Below are positions 1 through 6,255 of a stretch of 42,335 nt of DNA, in pieces. Both the position numbers and the translations under genes were made by a program. Where the stretch lies: the IMG/VR virus record IMGVR_UViG_3300044673_000252, positions 1 through 42,335 of that record. One strand, 5' to 3'. Every line of letters begins with the position of its first letter. Position 1 is the first letter of the stretch. The notes beneath the pieces are model-generated. The model was not told where the DNA came from, did not search any database, and saw nothing but the letters and a program-made list of their open reading frames with translations. Origin of the DNA: a virus.

Positions 1-127
1 TTTGATGTTTCTGGAACAGGTGCAGACCAACGACTTTCGTTATGAAACCTTTGACGCAGACGACATTGCGTGGGGGATCAACAAGGCAAAGGCTGGCGAT
101 ATTATGATTTTCTCTCACAGCAAAGTA
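1..127. repeat. Terminal direct repeat, left copy
   Basis: Bases 1-127 are identical to 42209-42335. The endolysin gene continues across the join in frame: 191 nt (42018-42208) plus 325 nt (1-325) make exactly 172 codons. The molecule is therefore circular or circularly permuted, with a 42,208-bp unit. A repeat of exactly 127 bases equals a common largest assembly k-mer, so I infer an assembly overlap and not a biological terminal repeat. Confidence 0.95.
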
Positions 128-325
128 GCGGGGAATAAAAACTGGAACGGCCACGCTGCTCTAGTGGTAGAACAGGTGAACGTCAAGACTTTCCGCACCT
201 GTGAGGGCAATACATCGTCAGACAACAAAGGAAGCCAGCGGGAAGGAAACGGGGTATTTATGAAAACCAGATCGGTCAAGAATGGCAGCTTATCCCTCGA
301 AGCGTTTGTGAGGTCAAGACGATGA
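1..325 (+). CDS. Endolysin, CHAP-type amidase/peptidase (3' part; 5' part at 42018)
   Basis: This is the C-terminal part of a 171-aa protein that begins at 42018 and crosses the circular join; the first complete codon here is at base 2. The piece carries a GDIMIF strand, GHAALVVEQ with the likely catalytic histidine, an EGNT motif, and an end with REGNGVFMKTR, all typical of small CHAP (cysteine, histidine-dependent amidohydrolase/peptidase) endolysins. The N-terminal part holds the WCLAFC motif with the likely catalytic cysteine. It should cleave peptidoglycan at the end of infection. The stop overlaps the Rz-like spanin start by 4 nt (ATGA). The family call rests on motifs only. Confidence 0.8.
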   Translation, partial: LMFLEQVQTNDFRYETFDADDIAWGINKAKAGDIMIFSHSKVAGNKNWNGHAALVVEQVNVKTFRTCEGNTSSDNKGSQREGNGVFMKTRSVKNGSLSLEAFVRSRR

Positions 326-678
326 TCCCATTCCCTATCCCGTGGCGCTTAATCGGAGTGGTAGCCGCCGTCCTTGCCGTTCTCTCTGCCGGTATCTGGT
401 TTAAAGGTGTCTTGTCAGACCGTGCCGAGTTAAGCCGTCAGAATGGCGCACAGGCCGCAGAACTGGTAAAAGTGAATGGAGAAGTCGCCGCCATGAACTT
501 GCAGAAGGCACAGGACGCCGCGTTGTTCGAGCAAATTGAGCAGCAACGGGCAATTCATGCCGCAGAGATCCGCAAGCAGGGTGACGATATCAAAAAACTA
601 CGGAAGGAGCTTTCCCTTGCGAATCAAGAGTGCTACAGCCATATTCTTCCTGACGATTATCTTGACCGGCTGCCATAA
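322..678 (+). CDS. Rz: Rz-like inner-membrane spanin
   Basis: A 118-aa protein with one N-terminal membrane segment (about residues 8-28) followed by a long charged, Ala/Gln/Glu/Lys-rich helix that should form a periplasmic coiled coil. This is the i-spanin plan: it anchors in the inner membrane and, with Rz1, fuses inner and outer membranes in the last lysis step. The start overlaps the endolysin stop (ATGA), and a lipoprotein gene is nested in its 3' end in another frame, as for lambda Rz/Rz1. Sequence similarity among spanins is low, so the call rests on topology and position. Confidence 0.8.
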   Translation: MIPFPIPWRLIGVVAAVLAVLSAGIWFKGVLSDRAELSRQNGAQAAELVKVNGEVAAMNLQKAQDAALFEQIEQQRAIHAAEIRKQGDDIKKLRKELSLANQECYSHILPDDYLDRLP

Positions 679-868
679 GTGCAAGGTCGATATTCGTTAC
701 GTCCGTGAGCCGTTGCCGCCAAACTTGGTAGCGCCGACGCCGTTGCCACCGAAGACCGGCAACACTATCGGCTATCTCATTGAGGATAGGCTAGTGGAAG
801 TTGCGGGGGCGCTTGATAGTTGTAACGCAGACAAAACTAGCCTCAAAAAGTGGGGAGAGAATAAATAA
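617..868 (+). CDS. Rz1: Rz1-like outer-membrane lipoprotein spanin (TTG start)
   Basis: An 83-aa lipoprotein encoded in the +1 frame relative to Rz, overlapping its last 62 nt and extending beyond it. I chose TTG at 617 because AAGGAG lies 7 nt upstream and because it directly opens a signal peptide: a basic start (RIK), a hydrophobic core and the lipobox LTGC, so the mature protein would begin at Cys19. The mature part has a Pro-rich stretch (PLPPNLVAPTPLPP), typical of o-spanins. ATG codons at 536 and 557 would put charged residues before the signal and lack a good ribosome site. It should sit in the outer membrane and partner the Rz-like protein. Confidence 0.8.
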   Translation: MRIKSATAIFFLTIILTGCHKCKVDIRYVREPLPPNLVAPTPLPPKTGNTIGYLIEDRLVEVAGALDSCNADKTSLKKWGENK

Positions 869-898
869 AAAGCCCCGCGCATGGCAGGGCTTTTGTTG
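867..898. terminator. Bidirectional Rho-independent terminator
   Basis: The arms AAAAGCCC (868-875) and GGGCTTTT (887-894) flank an 11-nt loop. On the + strand the stem runs into TTTTGTTGT and ends the structural/lysis transcript. On the - strand it runs into a T-rich tail and can end the converging leftward operon, whose last gene stops at 938. Confidence 0.8.
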
Positions 899-937
899 TG
901 GCATGGTTAGTTGTTATGCCTCAACGCTGAGAGGCGG

Positions 938-1213
938 TTAGTCATCAATCTTTAGAGAATTTGCGCGGGGCCAGTAAACAACAAAAGATGACCTCTCAGT
1001 TTTCCCACCGCGAACAGTCACAAGATAGCTCTTTTCATTTCTCGGCCAACCATCGAACCGCCGCGATAAATTTTCAAGTCCATTACGTTTAAGGAACTCA
1101 ATCCGCCGTGGATCGTATCCAGAAGGGACGATAGCGGCTACTTCCCCTCTTTTTGTTGTCGTGATTCCACTTGCCTGACTTTCCCATTTCACCTTATCGC
1201 CAATATTGAACAT
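938..1213 (-). CDS. Small conserved phage protein with N-terminal GDKVKW motif
   Basis: A 91-aa protein, last gene of the leftward operon. I chose ATG at 1213 because GGAGG lies 8 nt upstream; an upstream ATG at 1282 has no clear site. The protein begins MFNIGDKVKWESQASG and continues with RGEVAAIVP, a short beta-barrel-like opening seen in many phage and plasmid hypothetical proteins. No catalytic motif is visible. The stop lies in a small hairpin region before the shared terminator. Its role is unknown; the isolated leftward operon suggests an accessory or host-interaction function, which is inference. Confidence 0.7.
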   Translation of the reverse strand: MFNIGDKVKWESQASGITTTKRGEVAAIVPSGYDPRRIEFLKRNGLENLSRRFDGWPRNEKSYLVTVRGGKTERSSFVVYWPRANSLKIDD

Positions 1214-1308
1214 TTTTCCATCCTCCACTAGAACGCCCATCAGCCAAGTGCGGGCGGACTTTCTTGACTCTCCCCTAAACATCCGTTACCCTGTAACCCT
1301 CTTTCCTT

Positions 1309-1557
1309 CTAAGCCTGTCGGGTCTCTCCCCTGGCGGGCTCTTTTTGTGTGAATTGTGGTTCACATGTATCAGACACCTTTTCGATATTGGCGAATAAAC
1401 ACTTGAAAACCTGGTAAGAATACTTTCCCCCGCGAAAATCTGTCTCTTCTTCCCCTGCCTCTTGTGCTAATTTAATTTGAGGGTAAACGCCCTTGATATA
1501 AGAGTGCCCCTCCACGTTCCCCCACCGCCGCATTAAAACAACGAATACACTTTCCAT
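1309..1557 (-). CDS. Hypothetical protein of the leftward operon
   Basis: An 82-aa protein. A strong ribosome site (AAAGGAGGAAG) lies directly before ATG at 1557, which supports it as a real gene. The N-terminus (VFVVLMRRWGNVEGHSYIKG) is followed by an acidic central part (EAGEEETDFRGG). I recognise no family. It is the middle gene of three leftward genes that all have strong Shine-Dalgarno sites and should share one transcript. Confidence 0.6.
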   Translation of the reverse strand: MESVFVVLMRRWGNVEGHSYIKGVYPQIKLAQEAGEEETDFRGGKYSYQVFKCLFANIEKVSDTCEPQFTQKEPARGETRQA

Positions 1558-1584
1558 CCTCTTCCTCCTTTCCTTCGCTGAAAA

Positions 1585-1779
1585 CTAAAACCGTTGACCG
1601 CCGCCGCTACGGTGTGGGGGGACAGGTCTTCCGGTGCATCGGCCTTGCGAATAAGCCTCCATTCCTTGCCAGTACCGGAGCCAGACACCATCGTCGAAGG
1701 AATTGTTTTCGTTTGGAACAGACCAGCCCTTCTTATTTGCCTTCCGCAACATCCTGTCAAACTCGTTTTCTTTTCCCAT
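1585..1779 (-). CDS. Hypothetical protein, first gene of the leftward operon
   Basis: A 64-aa protein starting at ATG 1779, with AAAGGAGG nine nt upstream. The in-frame upstream ATG at 1959 lies inside the structured leader and lacks a ribosome site. The protein is charged at its start (MGKENEFDRMLRKANKKGW) and has a Trp-rich centre (VWLRYWQGMEAY). No family is recognised. It follows a leader of about 490 nt from the predicted leftward promoter. Confidence 0.55.
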   Translation of the reverse strand: MGKENEFDRMLRKANKKGWSVPNENNSFDDGVWLRYWQGMEAYSQGRCTGRPVPPHRSGGGQRF

Positions 1780-2270
1780 ACCCTTAACCTCCTTTAGATT
1801 CAAACCTTCTGTTCTTCGGTTCGATCCCTGCTTTGGGTGCAATACTCTTAGTCCCAGCAACAAGCCGGTATAAGAGCATCGCTCAATCAAGCCACTCTGT
1901 TCTTTCGGACAGAACCCCGAATGAGCGCCCCGCTCACCTACACTATGGAGCGGATTCAACCAGACCTAACCAGCCAGTGCGCCGGTAGTTCCACGGGATC
2001 TAGTCTTGCTCTCTCCCTGCCGATTCGTGGAGTCCAACGGTATCGGCTTTACGTTACGATTGCCCCGCCGTCACAACTAACGGCAATCGTTTAAAACAAA
2101 AGCCCCGCCTCACGTCAACAGACGGAAGAACAGGGCCGCTAAATGAAAAACATCCCCAGAGTACGACTGTTTGTCTCACGTGCGACGGCAAGGCAAAAGG
2201 AAGAGTCTGGGGATTGAGTAAGTTTGTGGGTTGTCATATAGTCACTTCCTTTTGTCGTCTTACCGTCGCA
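1780..2270 (-). ncRNA. Long structured leftward leader or candidate non-coding RNA
   Basis: This stretch of about 490 bases has no convincing gene on either strand, lies between the predicted leftward promoter (2276-2305) and the first leftward gene, and is full of inverted repeats. These are 2181-2203 with 2245-2270 (about 23 nt, imperfect); ATCCCCAGA 2152-2160 with TCTGGGGAT 2206-2214; ACGATTGCC 2056-2064 with GGCAATCGT 2082-2090; GCCGAT 2019-2024 with ATCGGC 2042-2047; and TGAGCG 1922-1927 with CGCTCA 1931-1936. The first two pairs interlock, so they cannot both form as nested hairpins. It may be an attenuating leader or a free RNA; I could not fold a tRNA from it. Confidence 0.4.
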
Positions 2271-2275
2271 ACCCC

Positions 2276-2305
2276 ACTATAGCAAAACCCAACCACAGAA
2301 TGCAA
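2276..2305 (-). promoter_or_regulatory. Predicted leftward sigma70-type promoter
   Basis: On the - strand TTGCAT (2305-2300) and TATAGT (2281-2276) are 18 nt apart. Transcription would start near 2269 and read the structured leader and the three leftward genes. The -10 box is strong and the -35 box partial. Confidence 0.5.
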
Positions 2306-2365
2306 GGGGGAAAATACAGCGGGGAAAAGAAAAAGTGGCCAGCGCGAATTATTACATTTTTATGG

Positions 2366-2394
2366 TTGACTTATTATCTACGCACCGCTAGAGT
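2366..2394 (+). promoter_or_regulatory. Predicted early rightward promoter
   Basis: TTGACT (2366-2371), a 17-nt spacer and TAGAGT (2389-2394). The same -10 box with the same spacing recurs at 5560 and 10398. It faces away from the leftward promoter, so 2276-2394 is a divergent control region. It should drive the early genes from 2429 onward. Confidence 0.7.
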
Positions 2395-2428
2395 ATTACA
2401 AAACACAACGAAAGCGAGGTGAACACGA

Positions 2429-2563
2429 TTGCAAGTTTATCAAATCACATGGCCAAAGGAATTGCACAAAAGGGCGAAGGAGGCGGCAACGGCAGAGGGG
2501 ATTTCTCTTGTCGGCTTCATCCGCAGGGCAGTTATTAAGTACCTCGAAAGCATCGGGAAGTAA
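2429..2563 (+). CDS. Ribbon-helix-helix (Arc/CopG-type) DNA-binding protein, TTG start
   Basis: A 44-aa protein. It begins at TTG 2429 with GAGGTG seven nt upstream. It reads as a minimal ribbon-helix-helix fold: a beta strand (QVYQITWP), helix 1 (KELHKRAKEAATAEG), the turn ISLVG and helix 2 (FIRRAVIKYLESIGK). Such proteins bind operators as dimers and often repress their own promoter. As the first gene after the divergent promoters it is a good candidate regulator of this control region, though that role is inference. Confidence 0.75.
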   Translation: MQVYQITWPKELHKRAKEAATAEGISLVGFIRRAVIKYLESIGK

Positions 2564-2604
2564 CTGGAATCAATCGCAGGGCAATCAACTCACAGGAGGC
2601 AGAG

Positions 2605-2862
2605 ATGAACGCAACAGTACGGAACACAGGATTTCGTTCGATCTTGGCGGCGGCCATGGCTATGGCGTCGTCTGTAAATGCCAACGTCAAAGAAATGAAG
2701 GAACAACAGGGCGCACCGTATCAGACACCATCTGCGTCGAGAATGTCTGGCGTCAACTTCGCTCGCACCTTCACCGGCAAACGTCAGCGCATCAAAGCCA
2801 AGAAGCGCGACAAGAAATACCTTGGCAATCTCACCCGCATGAAGCACAAGCGGAGCCACTAA
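2605..2862 (+). CDS. Small basic protein, unknown
   Basis: An 85-aa protein with GGAGG five nt before ATG 2605. The N-terminal half is Ala/Met-rich and mildly hydrophobic (ILAAAMAMASSVNANV); the C-terminal half is strongly basic (TGKRQRIKAKKRDKKY ... RMKHKRSH). The basic tail suggests nucleic-acid contact. No known family is recognised. It lies second in the early rightward operon. Confidence 0.6.
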   Translation: MNATVRNTGFRSILAAAMAMASSVNANVKEMKEQQGAPYQTPSASRMSGVNFARTFTGKRQRIKAKKRDKKYLGNLTRMKHKRSH

Positions 2863-2891
2863 TCAGGGTAATCAAGGGAAGGAGAAGAGAG

Positions 2892-3236
2892 ATGAAGATA
2901 CAGGCTGGTTATTCCGATGGAAGTGGAGAGGATTGCATCACCGCCGATGGCAAAGCGATTGCCGTGGTGCGTTGGGGGTGCGGTTGCTGCAAAGACAACG
3001 GGGAAATGACCCAGGAAGAAAAAGAGCATCAGCGCCGGATAATCGCCTGCTGGAACGCCTGCTCCGGTATCCCCACTGCCGCACTCGAATGCCAGACAAA
3101 GAAAGAACTCACCGCTCGCCTGATAGAGGTGAACAAGAAACTTGTGGCGGCGCTGGAAAAATACGAGCTTCATTACGGCGACCCTTTACGCTGCGCCCGC
3201 GCTGCCCTCAAGCAAGCAAAGGAACTCCTACCATGA
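2892..3236 (+). CDS. Conserved phage protein with CWNACxGIP motif
   Basis: A 114-aa protein; the start at 2892 follows GGAGAAGAG. It contains a Cys-rich stretch (WGCGCCKD) and RRIIACWNACSGIPTAALE, which matches a motif common in phage hypothetical proteins of the type 'R-I-V-A-C-x-N-A-C-x-G-I-P'. The C-terminal half is helical (KKELTARLIEVNKKLVAALE). The reading frame is open further upstream to 2508, but that part overlaps two genes with their own ribosome sites. Function is unknown. Confidence 0.7.
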   Translation: MKIQAGYSDGSGEDCITADGKAIAVVRWGCGCCKDNGEMTQEEKEHQRRIIACWNACSGIPTAALECQTKKELTARLIEVNKKLVAALEKYELHYGDPLRCARAALKQAKELLP

Positions 3237-3439
3237 GCCAATGCACCCGCACCATCGAAATCAACGGGGTAGAGCTTGAAGTCGTCTTTGAATACACCCC
3301 CGCCGAGCCGGAGAACGGAGTTGCGGAGGATATGGAGATTGAAGAAGTGTTTGTAGCAGGCTACGACATTTTCAACATCGTGAAGGATTGCGATAAAGTC
3401 ATAGAGATGATCTACGCAGAACTCGAAAAATCACGCTAA
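3233..3439 (+). CDS. Hypothetical acidic protein
   Basis: A 68-aa acidic protein, translationally coupled to the preceding gene by an ATGA overlap. It starts with a beta-rich segment (RTIEINGVELEVVFEYTP) and ends with a helical part (DIFNIVKDCDKVIEMIYAELE). Similar small coupled genes are common in early regions of enterobacterial and pseudomonad phages. No function can be assigned. Confidence 0.65.
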   Translation: MSQCTRTIEINGVELEVVFEYTPAEPENGVAEDMEIEEVFVAGYDIFNIVKDCDKVIEMIYAELEKSR

Positions 3440-3470
3440 TGCGGCTTGAGTGCCGCGAGGAGGAAGAGAG

Positions 3471-3764
3471 ATGATAAACCGTGAAACGCTGGAAAAGTTG
3501 TCAGCAGAAACTCTCCGAGACATGGTTGTCGATTTAATGAATATCGTCGATTCATTCTCCAACTGGCAACCGATTGAAACGGCACCGGAAGATGGAAGCT
3601 GTCTGTTAGCGATAAATACCGATGAAGGATATATTTTTGGTGTTCTGGAAAGAGATACGCGTGGCAACTGGATACACGAAGGAGAGCCGACTTTCTGCCA
3701 TAGCGATTATTTCGAGCCTACCCACTGGATGCCCCTTCCCGAACCACCAAAGGTCACGCCATGA
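3471..3764 (+). CDS. DUF551 domain protein
   Basis: A 97-aa protein. ATG 3471 follows GAGGAGGAAGAG. After a helical N-terminus the C-terminal two thirds match the DUF551 pattern: NWQPIETAPEDG at about residues 24-35 and a closing THWMPLPEPP. This domain is widespread in phage early regions and has no established function. The stop overlaps the next start (ATGA). Confidence 0.85.
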   Translation: MINRETLEKLSAETLRDMVVDLMNIVDSFSNWQPIETAPEDGSCLLAINTDEGYIFGVLERDTRGNWIHEGEPTFCHSDYFEPTHWMPLPEPPKVTP

Positions 3765-3907
3765 CCGCCCCGCTCTTTAACGGCTTCATGTTCATTTTTA
3801 TCCTGGCGGTAATCGGCTGGATTGTCACCTACAAGGAACCGGGGAGCAACGCGAAGTTTTCCGATTGGTTTGCTGATCACCTTTGGCGGAAAGAGAGGGA
3901 GAAATGA
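3761..3907 (+). CDS. Small single-span membrane protein
   Basis: A 48-aa protein coupled to the DUF551 gene (ATGA at 3761). Residues 8-24 (FMFIFILAVIGWIVTY) form one clear membrane segment, followed by a short charged tail ending WRKEREK. Its role is unknown. It is coupled on both sides, which supports translation. Confidence 0.6.
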   Translation: MTAPLFNGFMFIFILAVIGWIVTYKEPGSNAKFSDWFADHLWRKEREK

Positions 3908-4065
3908 GCATTCAAGATTACGTTGTTCCCCGTGACAATTTCGAGCCAGCCAGCCAAGAGAACCACTTTGATTTTCCCTGCTGTGTATGCGTCCACCGGA
4001 ACAAGAGAGACAGTGACGAACCCTGCCGCACTTGCGACCATAACGCGAACGCAGAAACCGATTAA
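3904..4065 (+). CDS. Small Cys-rich zinc-ribbon-like protein
   Basis: A 53-aa protein coupled by ATGA to the previous gene. It has four Cys in two pairs plus His: CCVCVH and, eleven residues on, PCRTCDHN. This suggests a zinc-binding knuckle of a kind frequent in small phage early proteins. Partner and function are unknown. Confidence 0.65.
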   Translation: MSIQDYVVPRDNFEPASQENHFDFPCCVCVHRNKRDSDEPCRTCDHNANAETD

Positions 4066-4094
4066 TCCCACCCCCTGCAATGAAAGGAAAGAGT

Positions 4095-4826
4095 ATGAAC
4101 GAAATAGAAGTGGTCAGCGAAGAGAAGAAACAGATGGCGGCAGTCACGCCGATGCACCTGATTGAGAGAGCGCAGGCGGCAAATGCCAGCATCGAGCAGA
4201 TGCAGCAGCTTTTTGACCTTCAGTTGCGGTGGGAGGAAAACGAAGCCAGGAAAGCCTATAACAAGGCGTTTGCATCTTTCAAGGCAGAATCCGTCCAGAT
4301 CATCAAAAACATAACGGTATCAGACGGGCCGCTGAAGGGGAAGAAGTACGCCGATCTTTTCGCCGCAGTGAATGCCATTACCCCGGCGCTCTCAAAACAC
4401 GGGCTCAGCCATTCTTGGAGACTGACCAGAGACGACAAGGATTGGATTGAAGTGACATGCACTATCCGGCATGAACTGGGCTATTCAGAGTCCGTTTCTA
4501 TGGGCGGTCCTCCTGATACTGGCGGGGCCAAAAATGCCATACAAGCGCGGGCCAGTTCCAAAAGCTACCTTGAACGCTACACGCTTCTGGGCATAACCGG
4601 ACTTGCGTCATGCGACCAAGATAGTGACGGCGTGACAAAGAAAGAGCCGGAAGTCGAGTTGATAACCAATGAAGAAGTTGACGTTCTCCTTGACCTTATG
4701 ACGGAAGTAAAACAGCCGGAAAACCAATTCCTCGCTTACTACAAAATAGCGAAAGTTGGCGATCTTCCGAAAGCGAAATACGTTCAGGCGAAGTCAGGTC
4801 TTGAAGCGAAGCGGGGCAAGCTATGA
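4095..4826 (+). CDS. erf: ERF-family single-strand annealing protein
   Basis: A 243-aa recombinase. ATG 4095 is preferred to 4080 because GGAAAG precedes it. The ERF domain spans about residues 45-185: a helical start (ARKAYNKAFASFKAE), KKYADLFAAVNAITPALSKHGLSHSW, and the segment GAKNAIQARASSKSYLERYTLL that typifies this family. ERF proteins anneal complementary single strands in phage recombination and genome circularisation. The stop overlaps the start of a YqaJ exonuclease by 4 nt; such annealase-exonuclease pairs work together on double-strand ends. Confidence 0.9.
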   Translation: MNEIEVVSEEKKQMAAVTPMHLIERAQAANASIEQMQQLFDLQLRWEENEARKAYNKAFASFKAESVQIIKNITVSDGPLKGKKYADLFAAVNAITPALSKHGLSHSWRLTRDDKDWIEVTCTIRHELGYSESVSMGGPPDTGGAKNAIQARASSKSYLERYTLLGITGLASCDQDSDGVTKKEPEVELITNEEVDVLLDLMTEVKQPENQFLAYYKIAKVGDLPKAKYVQAKSGLEAKRGKL

Positions 4827-5452
4827 GCGAAATAATCCTTCAAGGCAGCGAAGAATGGGACCGCCTTCGGTGCGGCCTCATCACCGCTTCAAAGGCCACA
4901 GACTTTCAACAGAAGGGGCAAGGAGTAGGCTACGATAATTACATGGCGCAGCTTGTCTGTGAACGCCTTACCGGATGTAAAACGGAAACATTTAAGAATG
5001 CCTACATGGAAAGGGGTAACGAGGACGAACCATTAGCCAGACTATGCTATGAGTTTGAAACGGGGTACACCGTTGAACAGGTAGCATTTGTTCAACACCC
5101 GATTTATGACTTTATGGGTATGTCGCCGGACGGACTTATAGGAAGCGTCGGCATTGTCGAACTCAAAAGGAAGATCCCCGCGATCCATATTAAGTACATT
5201 TTTAAAGGCGTTGTTCCGACAGAGTACCGAAAACAAATGATATTTCAATTAGCATGTTGTCCTAACCGGGAATGGAACCACTTTGCAAGTTATTGCCCCG
5301 AGTTGCCGGAGAACATGCAACTTTTCCAAGCACCGAAAATGTACCGTGATGATGTCAAAGAAGAAATCAAGGCCACGGAGGACGCCGCTATCGTGTTTAA
5401 TGGTGCCGTCAATCGCCTCATCGAAGATTTAAAGGCCGCGTGCAACAAGTAA
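4823..5452 (+). CDS. YqaJ/lambda-exonuclease-type recombinase nuclease
   Basis: A 209-aa nuclease. It shows the YqaJ order of motifs: GSEEWDRLRCGLITASKATD near the N-terminus, ERGNEDEPLARLCYEFETG, then SPDGLI with the metal-binding Asp, VELKRK with Glu and Lys of the PD-(D/E)XK core, and a Gln in RKQMIFQLACC. It should resect DNA ends 5' to 3' and supply single strands to the ERF protein encoded just upstream. A strong terminator follows, so this is the end of the first early operon. Confidence 0.9.
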   Translation: MSEIILQGSEEWDRLRCGLITASKATDFQQKGQGVGYDNYMAQLVCERLTGCKTETFKNAYMERGNEDEPLARLCYEFETGYTVEQVAFVQHPIYDFMGMSPDGLIGSVGIVELKRKIPAIHIKYIFKGVVPTEYRKQMIFQLACCPNREWNHFASYCPELPENMQLFQAPKMYRDDVKEEIKATEDAAIVFNGAVNRLIEDLKAACNK

Positions 5453-5474
5453 AATCATCCCCCCGCCCCACAAA

Positions 5475-5499
5475 GGGACTGCTCCGGCGGTCCTTTTTT
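5475..5499 (+). terminator. Rho-independent terminator after the recombination genes
   Basis: GGACTGC (5476-5482), loop TCCG and GCGGTCC (5487-5493) form a 7-bp stem with one G-T wobble, extended by AAA/TTT pairing, and run into TTTTTT. It separates the ERF/YqaJ operon from the promoter at 5537. Downstream, AAATAACTGTA occurs twice in tandem (about 5509-5530); I assign no role. Confidence 0.8.
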
Positions 5500-5536
5500 A
5501 TTACAAAAAATAACTGTAAAATAACTGTATTTTTGC

Positions 5537-5565
5537 TTGCAATGGGTAAAGTCTTTTGGTAGAGT
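5537..5565 (+). promoter_or_regulatory. Predicted promoter directly upstream of a cassette site
   Basis: TTGCAA (5537-5542), 17 nt, TAGAGT (5560-5565). It lies 12 nt before the attC-like site at 5577 and reads into cassette A. The arrangement resembles the Pc promoter beside attI in an integron, although the -10 box belongs to the phage's own TAGAGT promoter set. Confidence 0.6.
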
Positions 5566-5576
5566 TGTGGAAAGTA

Positions 5577-5635
5577 AATCAACGGGCCGCGTTTCAGCGG
5601 TGAGCGCAGCGATCCGCTGAAAACAGTGGTTATGC
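5577..5635 (+). other. attC-like recombination site upstream of cassette A
   Basis: A 59-bp site: 5' box AATCAAC (5577-5583), stem TTTCAGCGG (5592-5600), 13-nt loop, CCGCTGAAA (5614-5622) and 3' box GTTATGC (5629-5635). Including G5591 the stem is 10 bp with one extra unpaired A, the kind of extrahelical base found in attC hairpins. The 5' box is not complementary to the 3' box; the 3' box belongs to the inserted cassette. The site could be an old attC or a recipient site playing the part of attI. Confidence 0.65.
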
Positions 5636-6053
5636 CTGGAAAGGATGGATTATGGACAGCAAGTTGCACATTTTACAGCACTCTCTTGGCCTAAATAAAT
5701 ACGGTGAAGGGAATCAGTACCGCAACCATTTTGCCACCGGCCCGAACGGAAAAGACTTTGATGATTGCGTGGCGCTGGCCGACGAGGGGTTGATGGAAGA
5801 CCAAGGGACGCGCTCATTTATGGGAGATATGCACTGCTTTGTTGTCACTCCTGCCGGAATCGACTATGTGGCACTGAATAGCCCTGCACGGCCACCGGTT
5901 GAGAAGCTAACGAGGAGCAAGCAACGCTATCGGGATTATTTGCGCGTAGCTGATTGCTATGAAAGTTTCCACCATTATCTGCACTGCACAACCGGTAAGG
6001 GTTGTGAGGCATAACGTCACAAGGCTGAACCGCTTGTCGGTTCGTGCCGCTCG
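5630..6053 (+). mobile_element. Integron-type gene cassette A
   Basis: A 424-bp unit from the G/TT point at 5629/5630 to the next one at 6053/6054. Its first bases, read as GTTATGCCT, are the perfect reverse complement of AGGCATAAC (6007-6015) at its own 3' end, so a circular form would have a fully paired R''/R'. It carries one gene (5652-6014) whose TAA stop lies inside the R'' box. No integron integrase is encoded in the window. Confidence 0.75.
5652..6014 (+). CDS. Cassette A protein, conserved phage-type hypothetical
   Basis: A 120-aa protein with GGAAAGGA upstream of ATG 5652. It begins KLHILQHSLGLNKYGEGNQYRNHFATGP and has a central VTPAGIDYV segment; proteins of this type occur in many phages and mobile regions, where the fold looks like a small winged helix with a beta hairpin. 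No function is known. The gene fills the cassette: it starts 22 bp after the recombination point and its TAA is part of GCATAAC. It is read from the promoter at 5537. Confidence 0.75.
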   Translation: MDSKLHILQHSLGLNKYGEGNQYRNHFATGPNGKDFDDCVALADEGLMEDQGTRSFMGDMHCFVVTPAGIDYVALNSPARPPVEKLTRSKQRYRDYLRVADCYESFHHYLHCTTGKGCEA

Positions 6054-6059
6054 TTGAAA
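6009..6059 (+). other. attC-like site of cassette A
   Basis: R'' GCATAAC (6009-6015); left stem GGC (6023-6025), unpaired T, GAACCG (6027-6032); loop CTTGT; right stem CGGTTC (6038-6043), unpaired GT, GCC (6046-6048); then CGTT of the 3' box GTTGAAA (6053-6059). AACG and CGTT at the ends also pair. This is the R''-L''-loop-L'-R' plan with extrahelical bases. The 3' box after G belongs to the flanking phage DNA, so it does not match R''. Confidence 0.75.
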
Positions 6060-6075
6060 TCAAGAAAGGAAGAAA

Positions 6076-6243
6076 ATGAAAAAACTCCGCGAGAAAAAAG
6101 GTTTAACCATTGAAGCCCTCGCCGCCAAAGCTGGCCTATGCGTCAGCACAGCGGGGAAGGCGGAACGTGGCGGCAAGGTGACACCGAGAACGCTGGCGAA
6201 GATTGCCAAGGCGCTTGGCTGCAAAGTGGAAGCACTTAAATAA
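6076..6243 (+). CDS. Small XRE/Cro-type helix-turn-helix protein
   Basis: A 55-aa protein following AAAGGAAG. It is a minimal HTH_3 domain: MKKLREKKGLTIEALAAKAG, the recognition region STAGKAERGG and PRTLAKIAKALGCKVEALK. It is about the size of Cro-like repressors. It begins 22 bp after the cassette A boundary, so before cassette insertion it would have been the first gene behind the promoter at 5537. Operator targets are unknown. Confidence 0.85.
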   Translation: MKKLREKKGLTIEALAAKAGLCVSTAGKAERGGKVTPRTLAKIAKALGCKVEALK

Positions 6244-6255
6244 CTGGAGGATGAA

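Noticed and set aside
900-945. GTTAGTTGTTATGCC and GGCGGTTAG near the end of the leftward operon as a possible attC-like site
   Set aside because: The stop of the gene at 938 lies in a box like GACTAAC and a 5-bp hairpin follows, but there is no properly placed 3' box and no matching cassette start.
1800-2100. tRNA-like segments (GGTTCGATCCC near 1820; GGTTGAATCC on the - strand near 1956)
   Set aside because: I could not build an acceptor stem, D-arm or anticodon arm around either; they are T-loop look-alikes within the structured leader.
2508-3236. A single 242-aa + frame
   Set aside because: Its first half overlaps two short genes with good starts; a strong ribosome site precedes the internal ATG 2892, so only the C-terminal 114 aa are annotated.
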